Assembly (NCBI RefSeq): GCF_000308375.1 | Contig: NZ_BAFQ01000118.1 | Span: 62,001-126,000, forward strand | Length of the DNA stretch: 64,000 nucleotides | From: Nocardia aobensis NBRC 100429 | GTDB taxonomy: Bacteria; Actinomycetota; Actinomycetes; Mycobacteriales; Mycobacteriaceae | Direction: 5' to 3' | Shown: one piece after another, positions 29,584 through 41,133 of the stretch | Position numbering within the stretch: the first letter of the stretch is position 1 | Layout: each line of letters starts with the position of its first letter | Program-made: the position numbers and the translations under genes | The notes under the pieces: generated by a model | Told to the model about the DNA's origin: nothing | Database searches by the model: none | The model's input: only the letters and a program-made list of their open reading frames with translations

Positions 29584-30087
29584 TCAGTCCTGCTGTGCGG
29601 CGGTGTATTTCGCGCCGAGTTCGCGGAAGCGATCCATCGCGCGGGCGGCGTGATCCTTGTCGTTGACGCGGATCGCCAGCATCGGAACGTACTCGTCCCC
29701 GGCCAATTCCAGTCGCGCCCAGGACTTCTTGTCCGGAATCGCGACGCCGCGGATATCGGCCCAGCGGAACTCGTTGTCGCCCAAGATGTTGCGCACGACG
29801 ACGCCCTGCGGTCCGACGCGCACCCGCGGCCGGGTCAGCAGCAGCACGGCACCGGCCAGCAGCAATCCGAAGCAGATGATCGCCACCTGGTCGGCGCCGC
29901 GGAAGTTCACCCCGGTCGTCGAATTGCTCGACAACACCCCGGCCAGGATGAACAACACCGCGATCACGGCCGCCACGATGCGCGCGGTCCGCACCGCCCG
30001 GCGCGGACGCACCTCGAGATCCCACTGCTGTCCGTCCGCGCCCGGGGGCTGCGGACCGCGTTTGAACAGATGCACGACCGGCGGCAT
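29584..30087 (-). CDS. PH-like (bPH_6) domain membrane protein
   Basis: A 167-residue protein with two close hydrophobic segments (about 36-55 and 68-84) followed by a bacterial PH-like domain: TRPRVRVGPQGVVVRNIL and EFRWADIRGVAIPDK. Mtb Rv1417, placed just after ribH, is the likely counterpart (from memory). Function unknown. It lies 4 bp after ribH and converges on ggt with 4 bp between the stops. Confidence 0.85.
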   Translation of the reverse strand: MPPVVHLFKRGPQPPGADGQQWDLEVRPRRAVRTARIVAAVIAVLFILAGVLSSNSTTGVNFRGADQVAIICFGLLLAGAVLLLTRPRVRVGPQGVVVRNILGDNEFRWADIRGVAIPDKKSWARLELAGDEYVPMLAIRVNDKDHAARAMDRFRELGAKYTAAQQD

Positions 30088-30091
30088 CGGC

Positions 30092-31851
<1,760 letters not shown>

Positions 31852-31932
31852 GTCTGCTGTGCTCCACTTCGGAATAGGTGCGACTCGAGCCTACTGGGTC
31901 GGGTCGCCGGTACGACGTCGCGGTTGCCCCGG

Positions 31933-32553
31933 TCAGCCACGCTGCTGGAGCCGCTCGACATATTTGGCGATGACGTCGACCTCCAGGTTCACCGTGGTGC
32001 CGGCGGGCGCGGCGCCGAGGGTGGTGAGCTCGCGGGTGGTGGGGATCAACGAGACCTCGAACCAGTCGCGGTGCCCGGGTTCGCCGCCCTCGTCGACGCC
32101 GAGGGCCGAGACGGTGAGCGAGATGCCGTCCACGGTGATCGACCCCTTCTCGACCACATAGCGAGCCAGATTGTCGGGCAACGAGATTCGCACGACCTCC
32201 CAGTTGTCGGAGGGGATGCGCGACACGATGACCCCGGTGCCGTCCACATGGCCCTGCACGATGTGGCCACCGAGCCGGCTGTTCACCGCCGCGGCGCGCT
32301 CCAGGTTCACCTTCGAGCCGATGTCGAGTTTGCCGATGCCGGAGCGGTTGAGCGTCTCCCCCATCACGTCGGTGGTGAAGCTGTCGCCGTCGACCACGTC
32401 GACCACGGTCAGGCAGACGCCGTTGACCGCGATGGAGTCGCCGTGGCGGGCATCGGAGGTTACGGTCGCGCCGCGAATCGTGAGCCTGGCCGCGTCCGCG
32501 GACCGCTCGGCGGCGACGATCTCCCCCAGCTCCTCGACGATGCCTGTGAACAT
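31933..32553 (-). CDS. ribE: Riboflavin synthase, alpha chain
   Basis: A 206-residue two-barrel riboflavin synthase that dismutates two lumazines into riboflavin. It begins MFTGIVEELG, the universal start of the family, with the second-barrel copy around NSRLGGHIVQGHVDGTG. AGGAGATACGG precedes the ATG. It is the first gene of ribE-ribBA-ribH. No ribD (deaminase/reductase) gene lies in this window. No FMN riboswitch was found upstream. Confidence 0.97.
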   Translation of the reverse strand: MFTGIVEELGEIVAAERSADAARLTIRGATVTSDARHGDSIAVNGVCLTVVDVVDGDSFTTDVMGETLNRSGIGKLDIGSKVNLERAAAVNSRLGGHIVQGHVDGTGVIVSRIPSDNWEVVRISLPDNLARYVVEKGSITVDGISLTVSALGVDEGGEPGHRDWFEVSLIPTTRELTTLGAAPAGTTVNLEVDVIAKYVERLQQRG

Positions 32554-33044
32554 CCGTATCTCCTGTCAGCCCGGCGCCCACCGCGTCGGGGCGTCCGCTA
32601 GCGCAAACGGTGCCGGCGGCCCGGGGTATTCCCCCGCGGGTCGCGGTGTCATCAGCGTAACGACGCGCTGTAGCAGAGCACATCCGGCCGTCCTACCGAC
32701 CGGTCATGGCCGGACATTCAAGACTTTCGGACCGGAAAAGCGCACCGAACCGGGCGCCGTATCGGCGACGCGCCGAGCGGGCTGATCGGCTCCCCCGCGC
32801 GACGGCCACATCGCCGAATGCCGAAAAGGAATAGCGAACAATTTCAGGAAAAGGAAATCGAATTTTTGGTTTTCACCGGTCGAATATCCGGCTTCTACCG
32901 GCCCGGATCGCAGCCGAATTCAATTTGTTACCCACGTGACTGCGAATTCAACCCCAACGCTTGCACCAGGGCGTATTCGGTAGCAATATTGTTATGCAGT
33001 TGATTCCAACCGTTCATTGGACAACAACCTCATGGGGGTGCGGC
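32554..33044. other. Intergenic region between rib operon and an unrecognised gene, partly AT-rich
   Basis: 490 bp. The first ~260 bp is ordinary high-G+C DNA with the ribE leader on the minus strand. From about 32815 to 33030 the composition changes clearly to AT-rich, with runs such as GGAAATCGAATTTTTGG and GTAGCAATATTGTTATGC. TTGCAC (32961-32966) and CAATAT (32984-32989) with a 17-nt spacer could be a promoter for the gene at 33045. The 61-codon ORF at 32818-33003 has no ribosome binding site and is not called. Confidence 0.5.
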
Positions 33045-33512
33045 GTGACCACGGTGATCGATACGTCTCTCACGGATCGTTGCGAGCGGTATCGCCGCGT
33101 CTTTCATCTGCCCGCGTCGGTGGACGACGCATCGCGGCACATCGTGCTCGAGATCGGGCAGCAATTCGGCGCGGTCACAATGCCGGCCGATGTGGGTGAG
33201 CGGGTCCTGCGCCAGCTCACCCAGTCCGGACTGGTCACTCCCGTCGTGCACCATCCGCGGGCGCGGCGCTGGACCTTCATCACCGGCCCGTCGTGCTCCG
33301 CCAGCGTCAGCACATCCGTTGCGGCCGAACTGTTCCGGCTGTACACGACGGTCGCGTGCACGGGTAGTCACGTGGTGCTGCCCTCGGCCGAGGACGAACG
33401 AACCGGCTATCGGATCTGGGTGCAGACGCCCGACCATCTCGAGGCGGTCGTCCCCATGGCCGCGGTCGTGGAGGCCGCTCGGCTCAGCGCCGCGCCGCCT
33501 GCTCCTCGATGA
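33045..33512 (+). CDS. Hypothetical protein, not recognised
   Basis: A 155-residue protein without signal peptide or membrane helix. It starts [20 protein letters not shown] and contains [17 protein letters not shown] and [18 protein letters not shown]. Very weakly, its layout recalls small actinobacterial proteins annotated as PrimPol N-terminal-like; I would not rely on that. Codon use looks like that of neighbouring genes, so it is likely real. It has an AT-rich upstream region and its end overlaps rpe (convergent) by 29 bp. It occupies the place where Mtb has ribG-lprG. Confidence 0.65.
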   Translation: MTTVIDTSLTDRCERYRRVFHLPASVDDASRHIVLEIGQQFGAVTMPADVGERVLRQLTQSGLVTPVVHHPRARRWTFITGPSCSASVSTSVAAELFRLYTTVACTGSHVVLPSAEDERTGYRIWVQTPDHLEAVVPMAAVVEAARLSAAPPAPR

Positions 33513-34185
33513 CCTTCTCGCGCAAGGCTTCCACGGTCGCGGCCGGATCGTCCGTGCCGTACACCGCGGACCCGGCGACGAAGCAGTCCACACCGGCCTC
33601 GGCGGCGGCTTCGATGGTGTCCATATTGATGCCGCCGTCGATTTCGACGACCAGACGCAATTCACCGCTGTCGACGAGCCGGCGGACCGCGCGCGCCTTC
33701 TCCAGCACGTGCGGAATGAACGACTGACCGCCGAATCCGGGCTCGACACTCATCACCAGCAGCGTGTCGAAATTGCGCAGAATTTCCAGGTACGGCTCGA
33801 TGGGCGTATTCGGTTTCACCGACAATCCGGCCTTGGCGCCGGCGGCGCGGATATCCCGGGCCACCGCGACCGGATCGTCGGTCGCTTCCGCGTGGAAGGT
33901 CACATTGTAGGCACCGGCCTCCGCGTACGGGGGCGCCCAGCGGGCCGGATCCTCGATCATCAGATGGCAGTCCAGCGGGATGTCGGTGGTCTTCAGCAGA
34001 CTCTGCACCACCGGCAGGCCGAGGGTCAGGTTCGGTACGAAGTGGTTGTCCATCACATCGACGTGCAGCCAGTCCGCTCCCTCGACGGCGCGTACCTCCT
34101 CCGCCAGACGAGCGAAATCAGCGGACAGGATGGACGGCGCGATCATCGGCGACGGCCGGTGAAAGTGGGAATTCGAGAGGGACAC
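33484..34185 (-). CDS. rpe: Ribulose-phosphate 3-epimerase
   Basis: A TIM-barrel epimerase interconverting ribulose 5-phosphate and xylulose 5-phosphate. [31 protein letters not shown] (holding the catalytic Asp and metal-binding His), CHLMIEDP and [11 protein letters not shown] are all present, with VEIDGGIN late. GTG at 34185 gives 233 residues; ATG at 34146 gives 220 and begins directly at MIAPSIL. Neither has a clear ribosome binding site, so the start is uncertain. Confidence 0.96.
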   Translation of the reverse strand: MSLSNSHFHRPSPMIAPSILSADFARLAEEVRAVEGADWLHVDVMDNHFVPNLTLGLPVVQSLLKTTDIPLDCHLMIEDPARWAPPYAEAGAYNVTFHAEATDDPVAVARDIRAAGAKAGLSVKPNTPIEPYLEILRNFDTLLVMSVEPGFGGQSFIPHVLEKARAVRRLVDSGELRLVVEIDGGINMDTIEAAAEAGVDCFVAGSAVYGTDDPAATVEALREKVIEEQAARR

Positions 34186-34278
34186 AGCGCGTGAGTGTAC
34201 TGGGTCGATCACACCGGTTTTCGGCACTGTCGGCGATTGCGCGACGCGAAGTTGGGTAGCCTTCGTAGGGTGATCAAC

Positions 34279-34692
34279 ATGTCGGCTGAAGAGGGACTGC
34301 GCAGTACACCCGTCGAAATCGGAGTGGCGGCCACCGTGTCGCAACTGCCCATCGTGCGCGGATTGGCCGAAACACTGGTCCTGCTCAGCGATTTCACGCT
34401 CGACGAGGTCGCCGATATCCGGCTGGCCGTCGACGAGGCGTGCTCGACGCTGATCGAACTCGCCGTTCCCGGCAGCACCCTGCAGTGCCGCTTCACCGTC
34501 GGCGACAACGATCTGCTCGTCCGGGTGGCCGGCATCGCGGCCACCTCGAAGCTGCCCGACCAGCGCAGCTTCGGCTGGCATGTACTGCGGACGCTCACCG
34601 ACGGCATCGACGTCGCGCAGGAGCCCTTCGATTCGGCGATTTCCGGATACCCGACGGTGGTCGAATTTCGCCGGGTCCGGGGGAAGGCGTAG
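34279..34692 (+). CDS. rsbW: Anti-sigma factor, RsbW/UsfX-like
   Basis: A 137-residue GHKL-type ATPase-fold anti-sigma factor. [19 protein letters not shown] is the N-box region and [13 protein letters not shown] the G2-like region. As in Mtb RsbW/UsfX, the Asn usual in the Bacillus N-box is absent. It probably holds the following sigma factor inactive. AGGGTG sits 6 nt before the ATG. Its TAG stop shares a base with the GTG start of sigF, so the two are translationally coupled. No anti-anti-sigma gene is adjacent. Confidence 0.88.
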   Translation: MSAEEGLRSTPVEIGVAATVSQLPIVRGLAETLVLLSDFTLDEVADIRLAVDEACSTLIELAVPGSTLQCRFTVGDNDLLVRVAGIAATSKLPDQRSFGWHVLRTLTDGIDVAQEPFDSAISGYPTVVEFRRVRGKA

Positions 34693-35618
34693 TGGCCGAC
34701 GAGAACAACGTGTTCGAGGCCGAGGACGCCGAGAACACCGCGGGTACGGCCGCGAGCGGATCCCCTGACGACACCGGCGCCGAGGACGGCGAGGGCCGCA
34801 CGGACGGCGGTGAGGCAACCCCGGACGACGAGGAGGACGGTGACGAGGTCGCCGAGGTCACCGGTTCGGTTTCCGGATACGACGATGTGAACCTGCTGTT
34901 CCAGGCACTGTCGGAGGCCGGTGACGGCCGCCGCGCCGAACTGCGCGACGAGTTGATCAATCGCTGTATTCCGTTGGCGGACCACATCGCCCGCAAATTC
35001 AGCGGCCGCGGCGAACCGTTCGACGACCTGACGCAGGTGGCTCGGGTCGGGTTGGTCCACGCCGTCGACCGTTTCGACGTCTCGCGCGGCTCGAACTTCC
35101 TGTCCTTCGCGGTGCCCACCATCATGGGCGAGGTCCGGCGCTACTTCCGCGACAACACCTGGGCGATGCGAGTTCCCCGGCGGGTCAAGGAAACCCATCT
35201 GCGCATCGGTTCGGCGATCGATACGCTCTCGCAGTCGCTGGGCCGCTCCCCGACCGCCAAGGAGATCGCCGCCGAACTCGACATCCATCCCGACGAGGTG
35301 ACCCAAGCCGTCATCGCGGGCAACGCGTATCAGCCCAGTTCCATCGACGCGGTGTCGGTGGGCCGCGATACCGAGGCCTCGCTGCTGGACACCCTCGGCG
35401 AGGAGGAGTCGCAGTTCGACCGGGTCGAGGAGTACGTGGCGATCCGGCCGCTGCTCGCGGGCCTGCCCGAACGGGAACGACGCATCCTCACCATGCGCTT
35501 CTTCGAATCGATGACGCAGACCCAGATCGCGCAGCGGATGGGGATATCGCAGATGCACGTCTCCCGGATTCTCGCGAAAACCCTTGCGCGGCTCCGGGAG
35601 CAGAGCGCCCGCGAGTGA
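34692..35618 (+). CDS. sigF: RNA polymerase sigma factor, SigF/SigB family
   Basis: A 308-residue group 3 sigma factor. After a highly acidic, low-complexity N-terminus (about 1-55, rich in Glu, Asp and Gly, absent from Mtb SigF), region 2 reads [20 protein letters not shown] and [20 protein letters not shown]; region 3 has [18 protein letters not shown]; region 4 ends [20 protein letters not shown], the -35-recognising helix-turn-helix. It is expected to direct stress or stationary-phase genes under control of the rsbW product. Confidence 0.92.
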   Translation: MADENNVFEAEDAENTAGTAASGSPDDTGAEDGEGRTDGGEATPDDEEDGDEVAEVTGSVSGYDDVNLLFQALSEAGDGRRAELRDELINRCIPLADHIARKFSGRGEPFDDLTQVARVGLVHAVDRFDVSRGSNFLSFAVPTIMGEVRRYFRDNTWAMRVPRRVKETHLRIGSAIDTLSQSLGRSPTAKEIAAELDIHPDEVTQAVIAGNAYQPSSIDAVSVGRDTEASLLDTLGEEESQFDRVEEYVAIRPLLAGLPERERRILTMRFFESMTQTQIAQRMGISQMHVSRILAKTLARLREQSARE

Positions 35619-35624
35619 CGCCGA

Positions 35625-35648
35625 CGCTACACCGGATCCGGTGTAGCG
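35625..35648. terminator. Perfect palindrome between convergent genes
   Basis: CGCTACACCGGA at 35625-35636 followed directly by its complement to 35648. It starts 6 bp after the sigF stop and covers the stop and last codons of the convergent LysR gene, fitting a bidirectional terminator. No T run. Confidence 0.5.
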
Positions 35649-36547
35649 GCCCGCTGGGCGTGCACGATGGCGGACATCAGTTGTCCGGCCGGACCGCCGA
35701 GTTTGCGCGGTGGACGCCACACCGCGCGCAGGGTGCGCCGTAGATCCAGGCCCGCGACGGTGACCGCGCGCAGTTCGCCACGCTCGAGCTGGTCGCCGAC
35801 CGCCAGCGTGCTCAGTACCGCGGGCCCCACGCCGCCGAGCACGCTGGTGCGGATGGCCGCGGCGCTGCCGAGTTCCAGCAGTGGTTCGGCGCGCGGATAT
35901 TCGGCCAGCGCGACGTCGAGGGTACTGCGAGTCCCGGATCCGGGTTCGCGCACCACCAGCGGTGTCGCGGCCAGCTCGGCGACGGTGAGCGGTGTGCGGC
36001 GGCGCGCCCAGGGATGCCCGGGGTCCACCACGACGAGCAGTCGATCGTGCGCGACGGTCACATGCGGCAACCCGTCGGGCACCGCCGGCGATTCGACGAA
36101 TCCCAGATCGCATTCCCCGGCCACGAGCCGGTCACACACCTGGCGCGAATTGTGGACCTGCAGATGGACTTTCACATCCGGATGACCGCGGCGGAACGCG
36201 CCGAGCCACCCCGGTAGCAGACATTCCGCGACCGTCATGCTGGCGGCGACGGTGAGTTCGGCCTCCTGGTCGGTGCGCAGTGCGGCGGCGGCGTCGAGTA
36301 GCCGGTCCAGGTCCGCCAGTACCTCGCGCGCCCAGTGCACGACGACGGTTCCCGCGGGGGTCAGCGTGGAGCCGCGCGGTGAGCGGCGCAACAGGGCCAG
36401 GCCCAGCCGATGCTCCCACTGGCGCACCGCACGGCTGGCGTTCGGCTGCGCCATATCGATCGAGCGTGCGGCCGCACCGAGACTGCCGTGGTCGTCGATG
36501 GCGACCAGCAGCTCGAGGAAACCCAGGTCGGGGCGTACGTCGGCCAT
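35627..36547 (-). CDS. LysR-family regulator, CysL/YeiE-like
   Basis: A 306-residue LysR regulator (start ATG at 36547; an in-frame ATG/GTG extension of 12 codons is less likely). The winged helix is FLELLVAIDDHGSLGAAARS then MAQPNASRAVRQWEHRLG. The C-terminal effector domain is full length. It is divergent from a YeiH-family exporter; this LysR/YeiH pairing is common in bacteria, and the regulator is expected to control the exporter. A T-N11-A inverted repeat lies between them. Confidence 0.92.
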   Translation of the reverse strand: MADVRPDLGFLELLVAIDDHGSLGAAARSIDMAQPNASRAVRQWEHRLGLALLRRSPRGSTLTPAGTVVVHWAREVLADLDRLLDAAAALRTDQEAELTVAASMTVAECLLPGWLGAFRRGHPDVKVHLQVHNSRQVCDRLVAGECDLGFVESPAVPDGLPHVTVAHDRLLVVVDPGHPWARRRTPLTVAELAATPLVVREPGSGTRSTLDVALAEYPRAEPLLELGSAAAIRTSVLGGVGPAVLSTLAVGDQLERGELRAVTVAGLDLRRTLRAVWRPPRKLGGPAGQLMSAIVHAQRAATPDPV

Positions 36548-36575
36548 ACCGCAATCATATGCGTTGAGCACAACC

Positions 36576-36592
36576 CATATCACCAGGATATG
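36576..36592. promoter_or_regulatory. LysR-type operator (T-N11-A box)
   Basis: CATATC (36576-36581) and GATATG (36587-36592) form a perfect repeat with a 5-nt centre, containing the T-N11-A motif from 36578 to 36590. It lies 28 bp upstream of the LysR ATG and 58 bp upstream of the exporter ATG. Confidence 0.55.
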
Positions 36593-36650
36593 AGTGCGAT
36601 GCCGTTTCGGCCGCTACCGGCCCCCACCGATTCACGAGACCGTTGTCGTC

Positions 36651-37850
36651 ATGACAAGTCTGGATTCCTCGCGAGCGGCCGAGGCCGCCGACGACGTGCC
36701 CGGCGCCACCGAGCCGGGCACGGCCGACCACACCGTTGATACCGACAAGCTCGCGGTCGGTTCGCAGCGCGGTATCGAATCCTCCCCGCAGACCTCCGTC
36801 CGCACGCTACGACGGCGGTGGCGAGCCCGGCTCGGGCGACGCGGAGTCGCTGCCGGGCGCTCGGACGCGGCCGGCGGGGCGGATATCGTCCCCGGATTGA
36901 CCCTGACGGTCGCGATGACCGCGCTCGTGCTGGGTATCGCCCAGTTCACGCCCACGGTCAGCCCGCTCCTGCTGGCGATCGTCGTCGGGGCGGTGCTCGC
37001 CAATTGCGTGCCGTTGCCGCACCGGGTGCAGCCGGGACTGCAGTTCTCGGCGAAGCGGCTGCTGCGCGTCGGCGTCGCGCTGCTCGGCCTGCAGCTGACA
37101 TTCGCCGACATTCTCGGGCTCGGGCCCGCCGTGATCGCGGTGGTCGTCGCGATCGTCGCCCTCGGCATCGGCGGCACGATGTTCATGGGCCGGCTGCTGG
37201 GATTGAGCTGGACGCAGCGACTGCTGATCGCGTGCGGATTCTCCATCTGCGGTGCGGCCGCCGCGGCGGCGGTGGACGGCGTGGTCGACGCCGAAGACGA
37301 GGAAGTGCTGACCGCGATCGCGCTCGTGGTCGTCTTCGGCACGATCATGATCGGCGCGCTGCCCCTGCTGTCGAGCGCTCTGGGCCTCGACGATCGCACC
37401 GCCGGGATCTGGGCCGGTGGGTCCGTGCACGAAGTGGCGCAGGTCGTGGCGACCGGCGGCGCGATCGGCGGCGCCGCGCTGACCGTCGCGGTCGTGGTCA
37501 AACTGGCGCGGGTGGTCCTGCTGGCACCCGTGCTGGCGGTGATCGGCTGGCAGGTCCGGCGCCGCGAGGACACCGCGCCCGGCACCCGCAGGCCGCCCCT
37601 GATTCCGCTGTTCGTCGTCGCCTTCCTGGCCTGCGCCGCACTGCGCACCACCGGGCTCCTGCCCGAATCGGTACTCGGCATGGCCAAACTGCTCCAGACC
37701 GCGCTGCTCACCGCCGCCATGTTCGCCCTGGGCGCGGGTGTACGCCTGGCCGCCCTGCGCCGCGTCGGGCCGCGCCCGCTGATCCTGGCGCTCCTGTCGA
37801 CCGTGTGGGTGGCCGGCATCGCGCTCACCGGCGCGGTTCTGGCCGGCTGA
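36651..37850 (+). CDS. YeiH-family putative sulfate exporter
   Basis: A 399-residue membrane protein of the YeiH/Cons_hypoth698 (PF03601) family. After a polar N-terminus of about 75 residues, ten or so helices follow. Hallmarks are KRLLRVGVALLGLQLTFADI, IACGFSICGAAAAAAV, VFGTIMIGALPLLS and WAGGSVHEVAQVVATGG. Annotated in other bacteria as a putative sulfate exporter; this is a family label, with little direct biochemistry. The long N-terminus is not typical; an internal start is possible. Confidence 0.88.
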   Translation: MTSLDSSRAAEAADDVPGATEPGTADHTVDTDKLAVGSQRGIESSPQTSVRTLRRRWRARLGRRGVAAGRSDAAGGADIVPGLTLTVAMTALVLGIAQFTPTVSPLLLAIVVGAVLANCVPLPHRVQPGLQFSAKRLLRVGVALLGLQLTFADILGLGPAVIAVVVAIVALGIGGTMFMGRLLGLSWTQRLLIACGFSICGAAAAAAVDGVVDAEDEEVLTAIALVVVFGTIMIGALPLLSSALGLDDRTAGIWAGGSVHEVAQVVATGGAIGGAALTVAVVVKLARVVLLAPVLAVIGWQVRRREDTAPGTRRPPLIPLFVVAFLACAALRTTGLLPESVLGMAKLLQTALLTAAMFALGAGVRLAALRRVGPRPLILALLSTVWVAGIALTGAVLAG

Positions 37851-37863
37851 GCGAACCGTGGTG

Positions 37864-39585
37864 TCAGAGCGGTTTACGCAGGGCGGCCATGAACATGGCG
37901 TCGGTGCCGTGCCGGTGGGGCCACAGCTGAGCGGCGGGACCGTCGCCGGTGTCGGCGACTCCGGGCAGCAACGTGCGAGTGTCGAGTTGTTCGGCGTCGG
38001 ATCGGCGGACGAAATCGGAGACGACCGAGACGGTTTCGGCCAGGTGCGGGGAACAGGTGGAATACACCACCACACCGCCCGGGCGCAGCAGATCCCATGC
38101 GGCGGTGAGCAATTGGCTCTGCAGGGTGGTCAGGTCGCGCACATCGGCCGGGGTGCGCCGCCACCTCGCCTCCGGGCGCCTGCGCAGCGCGCCCAGTCCG
38201 GTACACGGCGCGTCGACCAGGATGCGGTCGTAGCCGGGTTCCAGCCCGGAGTCGCGGCCGTCGACCACATGCACGCTGACCGGAAGGCCGCGAGTGGCCT
38301 TGCGCACCAGCTCGGCTCGGTGTTCGGCGGGTTCGACGGCGTCGACCCGATACCTGTCGATATCGGCCAGAGCGCCCAGCAGGGCGGTCTTACCGCCGGG
38401 GCCGGCACACAGATCGAGCCAGCGCCCGCCGTCCGCACCGAGCAGCGGCGCCCGGGTCAGCGACAACGCGACGAGCTGGCTGCCCTCGTCCTGGACCGCG
38501 GCCATACCCTCGCGCACCGCTTCCAGCTGTCCCGGGTCGCCGCTGTCCAGGTACACCGCATACGGTGACCAGCGGCCCTCCTCACCACCACTGACCAGCG
38601 CCAACTCCTCGGCGGTGATATCGCCGGGCCGCGCCACCAGGTGCACGATCGGCCGTTCGTCGTCGGCGGCGAGCAGATCGCGCAGCTCTCCCGCCCGAGC
38701 ACCGAGTGCGTCGGCGAAGGCCTGCGCGATCCAGACCGGATGCCCGAATTCGAATGCCGCGCGGCCGATCGGATCGCGCGGCGCCAGATCCTCCACCCAC
38801 TGCTCCGGTGTCCGCGCGGCCGCCCGGCGGAGTACCGCGTTGACGAAACCGGCTTTGCCGCTTCCGGATTCGGTGCGCACCAGATCGACCGACGTATCCA
38901 CCGCCGCGTGCGATCCCACCCGGGTCCGCAGCAGCTGATATACGCCCAGACGCAGGACGTCGAGCAGCGGGCCGTCGATCTCCGCGATCGGACGTCCCGC
39001 GCATTCGGCGATCACCGCATCGAGGACGCCCATCGCGCGGCAGGAGCCGTAGGCGAGTTCGGTCGCGAAAGCCGCGTCGCGCCCGGACAATCCGTATTCG
39101 CGCAACAGGACGGGCAGAACGAGATTGGCGTACGCGTCGCGCTCACGCACCGCTCGCAGCACATCCCGGGCGACCAGCCTGGGAGCGTCACCCACCACAC
39201 CGCGTCGTCCCTGGGGCCGGGCCGCGGGGCGACCGGTCCGCCGCACATCACGGTCCGCACGACGAGAGTCCGCGCCCTGAGCGGAATTGTCGCCGCGAGA
39301 CGAATCCTGACGCGTGCCCCGCCTCGGGTCGGCGCCCCGCGACGTTTTTCCGGCGCCCCCGGCACCGCGAGCACCACTCGCGCCGGAGCGTCGTCCACGC
39401 TCGTCCGACGAATCGCGCCCCTCGCCCCGGCGAGCCCGAGCAGCGTCACCACCCCGGCTGCCCGAACCTCTCCCCGCGTCGCCGCGACGCCGAGAATCGT
39501 TGTCCGCCCGGCCTTTTCCGCGGCGCGCATCGTCGGCTCGCCGCCCGTCACGGTCCCGGTCGTCTTCTGCGCGTGGGCCGGTCAC
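37864..39585 (-). CDS. rsmB: 16S rRNA m5C967 methyltransferase RsmB/Fmu with an Arg/Gly/Asp-rich extension
   Basis: A 573-residue protein. Residues 1-130 are low complexity, rich in Arg, Gly, Asp, Ser and Ala. From about 133 an NusB-like domain follows ([20 protein letters not shown]), then a SAM-dependent m5C methyltransferase: [35 protein letters not shown] (holding one catalytic Cys) and [16 protein letters not shown] (the other). It methylates 16S rRNA. Its start overlaps the fmt stop by 4 nt (ATGA), which supports this N-terminus. Confidence 0.95.
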   Translation of the reverse strand: MTGPRAEDDRDRDGRRADDARRGKGRADNDSRRRGDAGRGSGSRGGDAARARRGEGRDSSDERGRRSGASGARGAGGAGKTSRGADPRRGTRQDSSRGDNSAQGADSRRADRDVRRTGRPAARPQGRRGVVGDAPRLVARDVLRAVRERDAYANLVLPVLLREYGLSGRDAAFATELAYGSCRAMGVLDAVIAECAGRPIAEIDGPLLDVLRLGVYQLLRTRVGSHAAVDTSVDLVRTESGSGKAGFVNAVLRRAAARTPEQWVEDLAPRDPIGRAAFEFGHPVWIAQAFADALGARAGELRDLLAADDERPIVHLVARPGDITAEELALVSGGEEGRWSPYAVYLDSGDPGQLEAVREGMAAVQDEGSQLVALSLTRAPLLGADGGRWLDLCAGPGGKTALLGALADIDRYRVDAVEPAEHRAELVRKATRGLPVSVHVVDGRDSGLEPGYDRILVDAPCTGLGALRRRPEARWRRTPADVRDLTTLQSQLLTAAWDLLRPGGVVVYSTCSPHLAETVSVVSDFVRRSDAEQLDTRTLLPGVADTGDGPAAQLWPHRHGTDAMFMAALRKPL

Positions 39586-40505
39586 TCGACCACCGCGCCG
39601 GGCTCCAGGCGTGCGCCGCGGGCCCAGTCCAGAGCCGGCATCATCCGTTTGCCCTGGGGCTGCACCTGGTCCAAGCGCACGGCGGTGGTGGCGGTGCCGA
39701 TGTAGACACCGGACTTCCGGACCTCGATCACCCGCTCGGGCAGTTGGTCCTCGACCAGTTCGACCGGGCCGAGTTTCAGTCGCTTACCGTCGATTTCGGT
39801 CCATGCGCCCGGCGCGGGAGTGACGGCGCGAATCCGGCGGCCGACCGCCAGCGCCGGTTGATCCCAGCGGATGTGCCCCTCGTCTGCCTCCACCTTGGGC
39901 GCATAGGAGACACCCTCACCGGATTGCGGCACGGCCTGGACGGTGCCGTCCTCGATTCCGTCGAGGGTGGATTCGAGCAGTTGCGCACCGGAGACCGACA
40001 ACCGCTCCAGCAGGGCGCCCGCGGTATCGGTGATGCCGATGCGTTCGGTGACCACGCCGTAGACCGGCCCCGTGTCCAGACCTTCCTCGATGCGGAAGGT
40101 CGAGGCGCCGGTGATCTCATCGCCGGCCAGGACCGCCGCCTGCACCGGTGCCGCGCCCCGCCAGGCGGGCAGCAGCGAGAAGTGCAGGTTGACCCAGCCG
40201 TGGGGCGGGATGTCGAGCACCACCCGCGGCAGCAGCGCGCCATAGGCCACCACCGGACAGCAGTCGGGTTTCAAATCCGTCAGTGCCGCAACGAATTCCG
40301 GCTCCGAGGGTTTGCGCGGGGTCAGCACCGGAATGCCGTATTCGTCGGCCAGCCGCCCGATCGGCGAGCGTGTCACCTTGCGACCGCGACCGGCCACCGC
40401 ATCCGGCCGAGTGACCACCGCCACCACCTCGTGGCGCTCGGATTCCAGCAGCCGCCGCAGGGACGGCACGGCCGGTTCGGGAGTCCCCGCGAAGACCAGG
40501 CGCAT
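39582..40505 (-). CDS. fmt: Methionyl-tRNA formyltransferase
   Basis: A 307-residue enzyme that formylates initiator Met-tRNA with 10-formyl-[22 protein letters not shown] at the start, the active-site region [20 protein letters not shown] (N-x-H-x-S-LLP-x-WRGAAP), and the binding loop [19 protein letters not shown] are present. It follows def directly, and overlaps rsmB by 4 nt. Full length. Confidence 0.98.
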   Translation of the reverse strand: MRLVFAGTPEPAVPSLRRLLESERHEVVAVVTRPDAVAGRGRKVTRSPIGRLADEYGIPVLTPRKPSEPEFVAALTDLKPDCCPVVAYGALLPRVVLDIPPHGWVNLHFSLLPAWRGAAPVQAAVLAGDEITGASTFRIEEGLDTGPVYGVVTERIGITDTAGALLERLSVSGAQLLESTLDGIEDGTVQAVPQSGEGVSYAPKVEADEGHIRWDQPALAVGRRIRAVTPAPGAWTEIDGKRLKLGPVELVEDQLPERVIEVRKSGVYIGTATTAVRLDQVQPQGKRMMPALDWARGARLEPGAVVE

Positions 40506-41072
40506 CTACTCGCCCCGCCCGGACTCGGGGCGGCTGCCGGCGACCTCGGCCGCCGACATCACCGTCTTACCGGCGACGAACCACTCCGACTCCCGCACCG
40601 CGCGCATGGCCTGCTTGCGGGTGGCCGGTTCCAGCCGCTGCAGATACAGCACGCCGTCGAGATGATCGGTTTCGTGCTGCACGCAGCGGGACAGCAGCCC
40701 CTCGGCCTCGAATTTCACCGGCTCACCGTGCATATCGACTCCGCGTGCGACCACGCGGTGGGCCCGGGTCACGTCGTAGCGCAGCCCCGGAATCGACAGG
40801 CAACCCTCCGGGCCGGTCTGCTCGTCGGTGCCGAGGACTTCGAACACCGGATTCACGACGTGCCCGGCGGCATCACCGGTGTCGTAGACGAACACCCGCA
40901 GGCCGACACCGATCTGCGGCGCGGCCATGCCGACGCCGCCGCTGGCGTGCATGGTGTCGGTGAGGTCGGTGACCAGCTGCTCGAGGTCCCTGTCGAAGGC
41001 GTCGACCTCGTCCGCGCGGGCGCGCAGGACGGGATCGCCGAACAGGCGAACGGGCTGGATTGTCACAGGCAC
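40506..41072 (-). CDS. def: Peptide deformylase
   Basis: A 188-residue type I/III metal-dependent deformylase that removes the formyl group from nascent proteins. Motif 1 is GVGMAAPQIG, motif 2 is GPEGCLSIPG (with the metal-binding Cys), motif 3 is QHETDHLDG (H-E-x-x-H). It begins with GTG and is immediately followed by fmt. Confidence 0.97.
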   Translation of the reverse strand: MPVTIQPVRLFGDPVLRARADEVDAFDRDLEQLVTDLTDTMHASGGVGMAAPQIGVGLRVFVYDTGDAAGHVVNPVFEVLGTDEQTGPEGCLSIPGLRYDVTRAHRVVARGVDMHGEPVKFEAEGLLSRCVQHETDHLDGVLYLQRLEPATRKQAMRAVRESEWFVAGKTVMSAAEVAGSRPESGRGE

Positions 41073-41133
41073 ACTCCCGGGCGAGACGACATTGCGGTCG
41101 CCCCAGTTTACGGGCGGCCGGAAATCCGTTTCG

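Noticed and set aside
32554..32720. FMN riboswitch upstream of ribE
   Set aside because: The conserved AGGGGCGGGGUGAAA-like core and the later paired segments were not found on the minus strand.
32818..33003. 61-codon AT-rich plus-strand frame
   Set aside because: No ribosome binding site, atypical codons, and it overlaps the presumed promoter of the next gene.
34200..34278. SigF-type promoter before rsbW
   Set aside because: GGTTT (34216-34220) and GGGTAG (34254-34259) are both present but 33 bp apart, too far for the GTTT-N15-17-GGGTA pattern.
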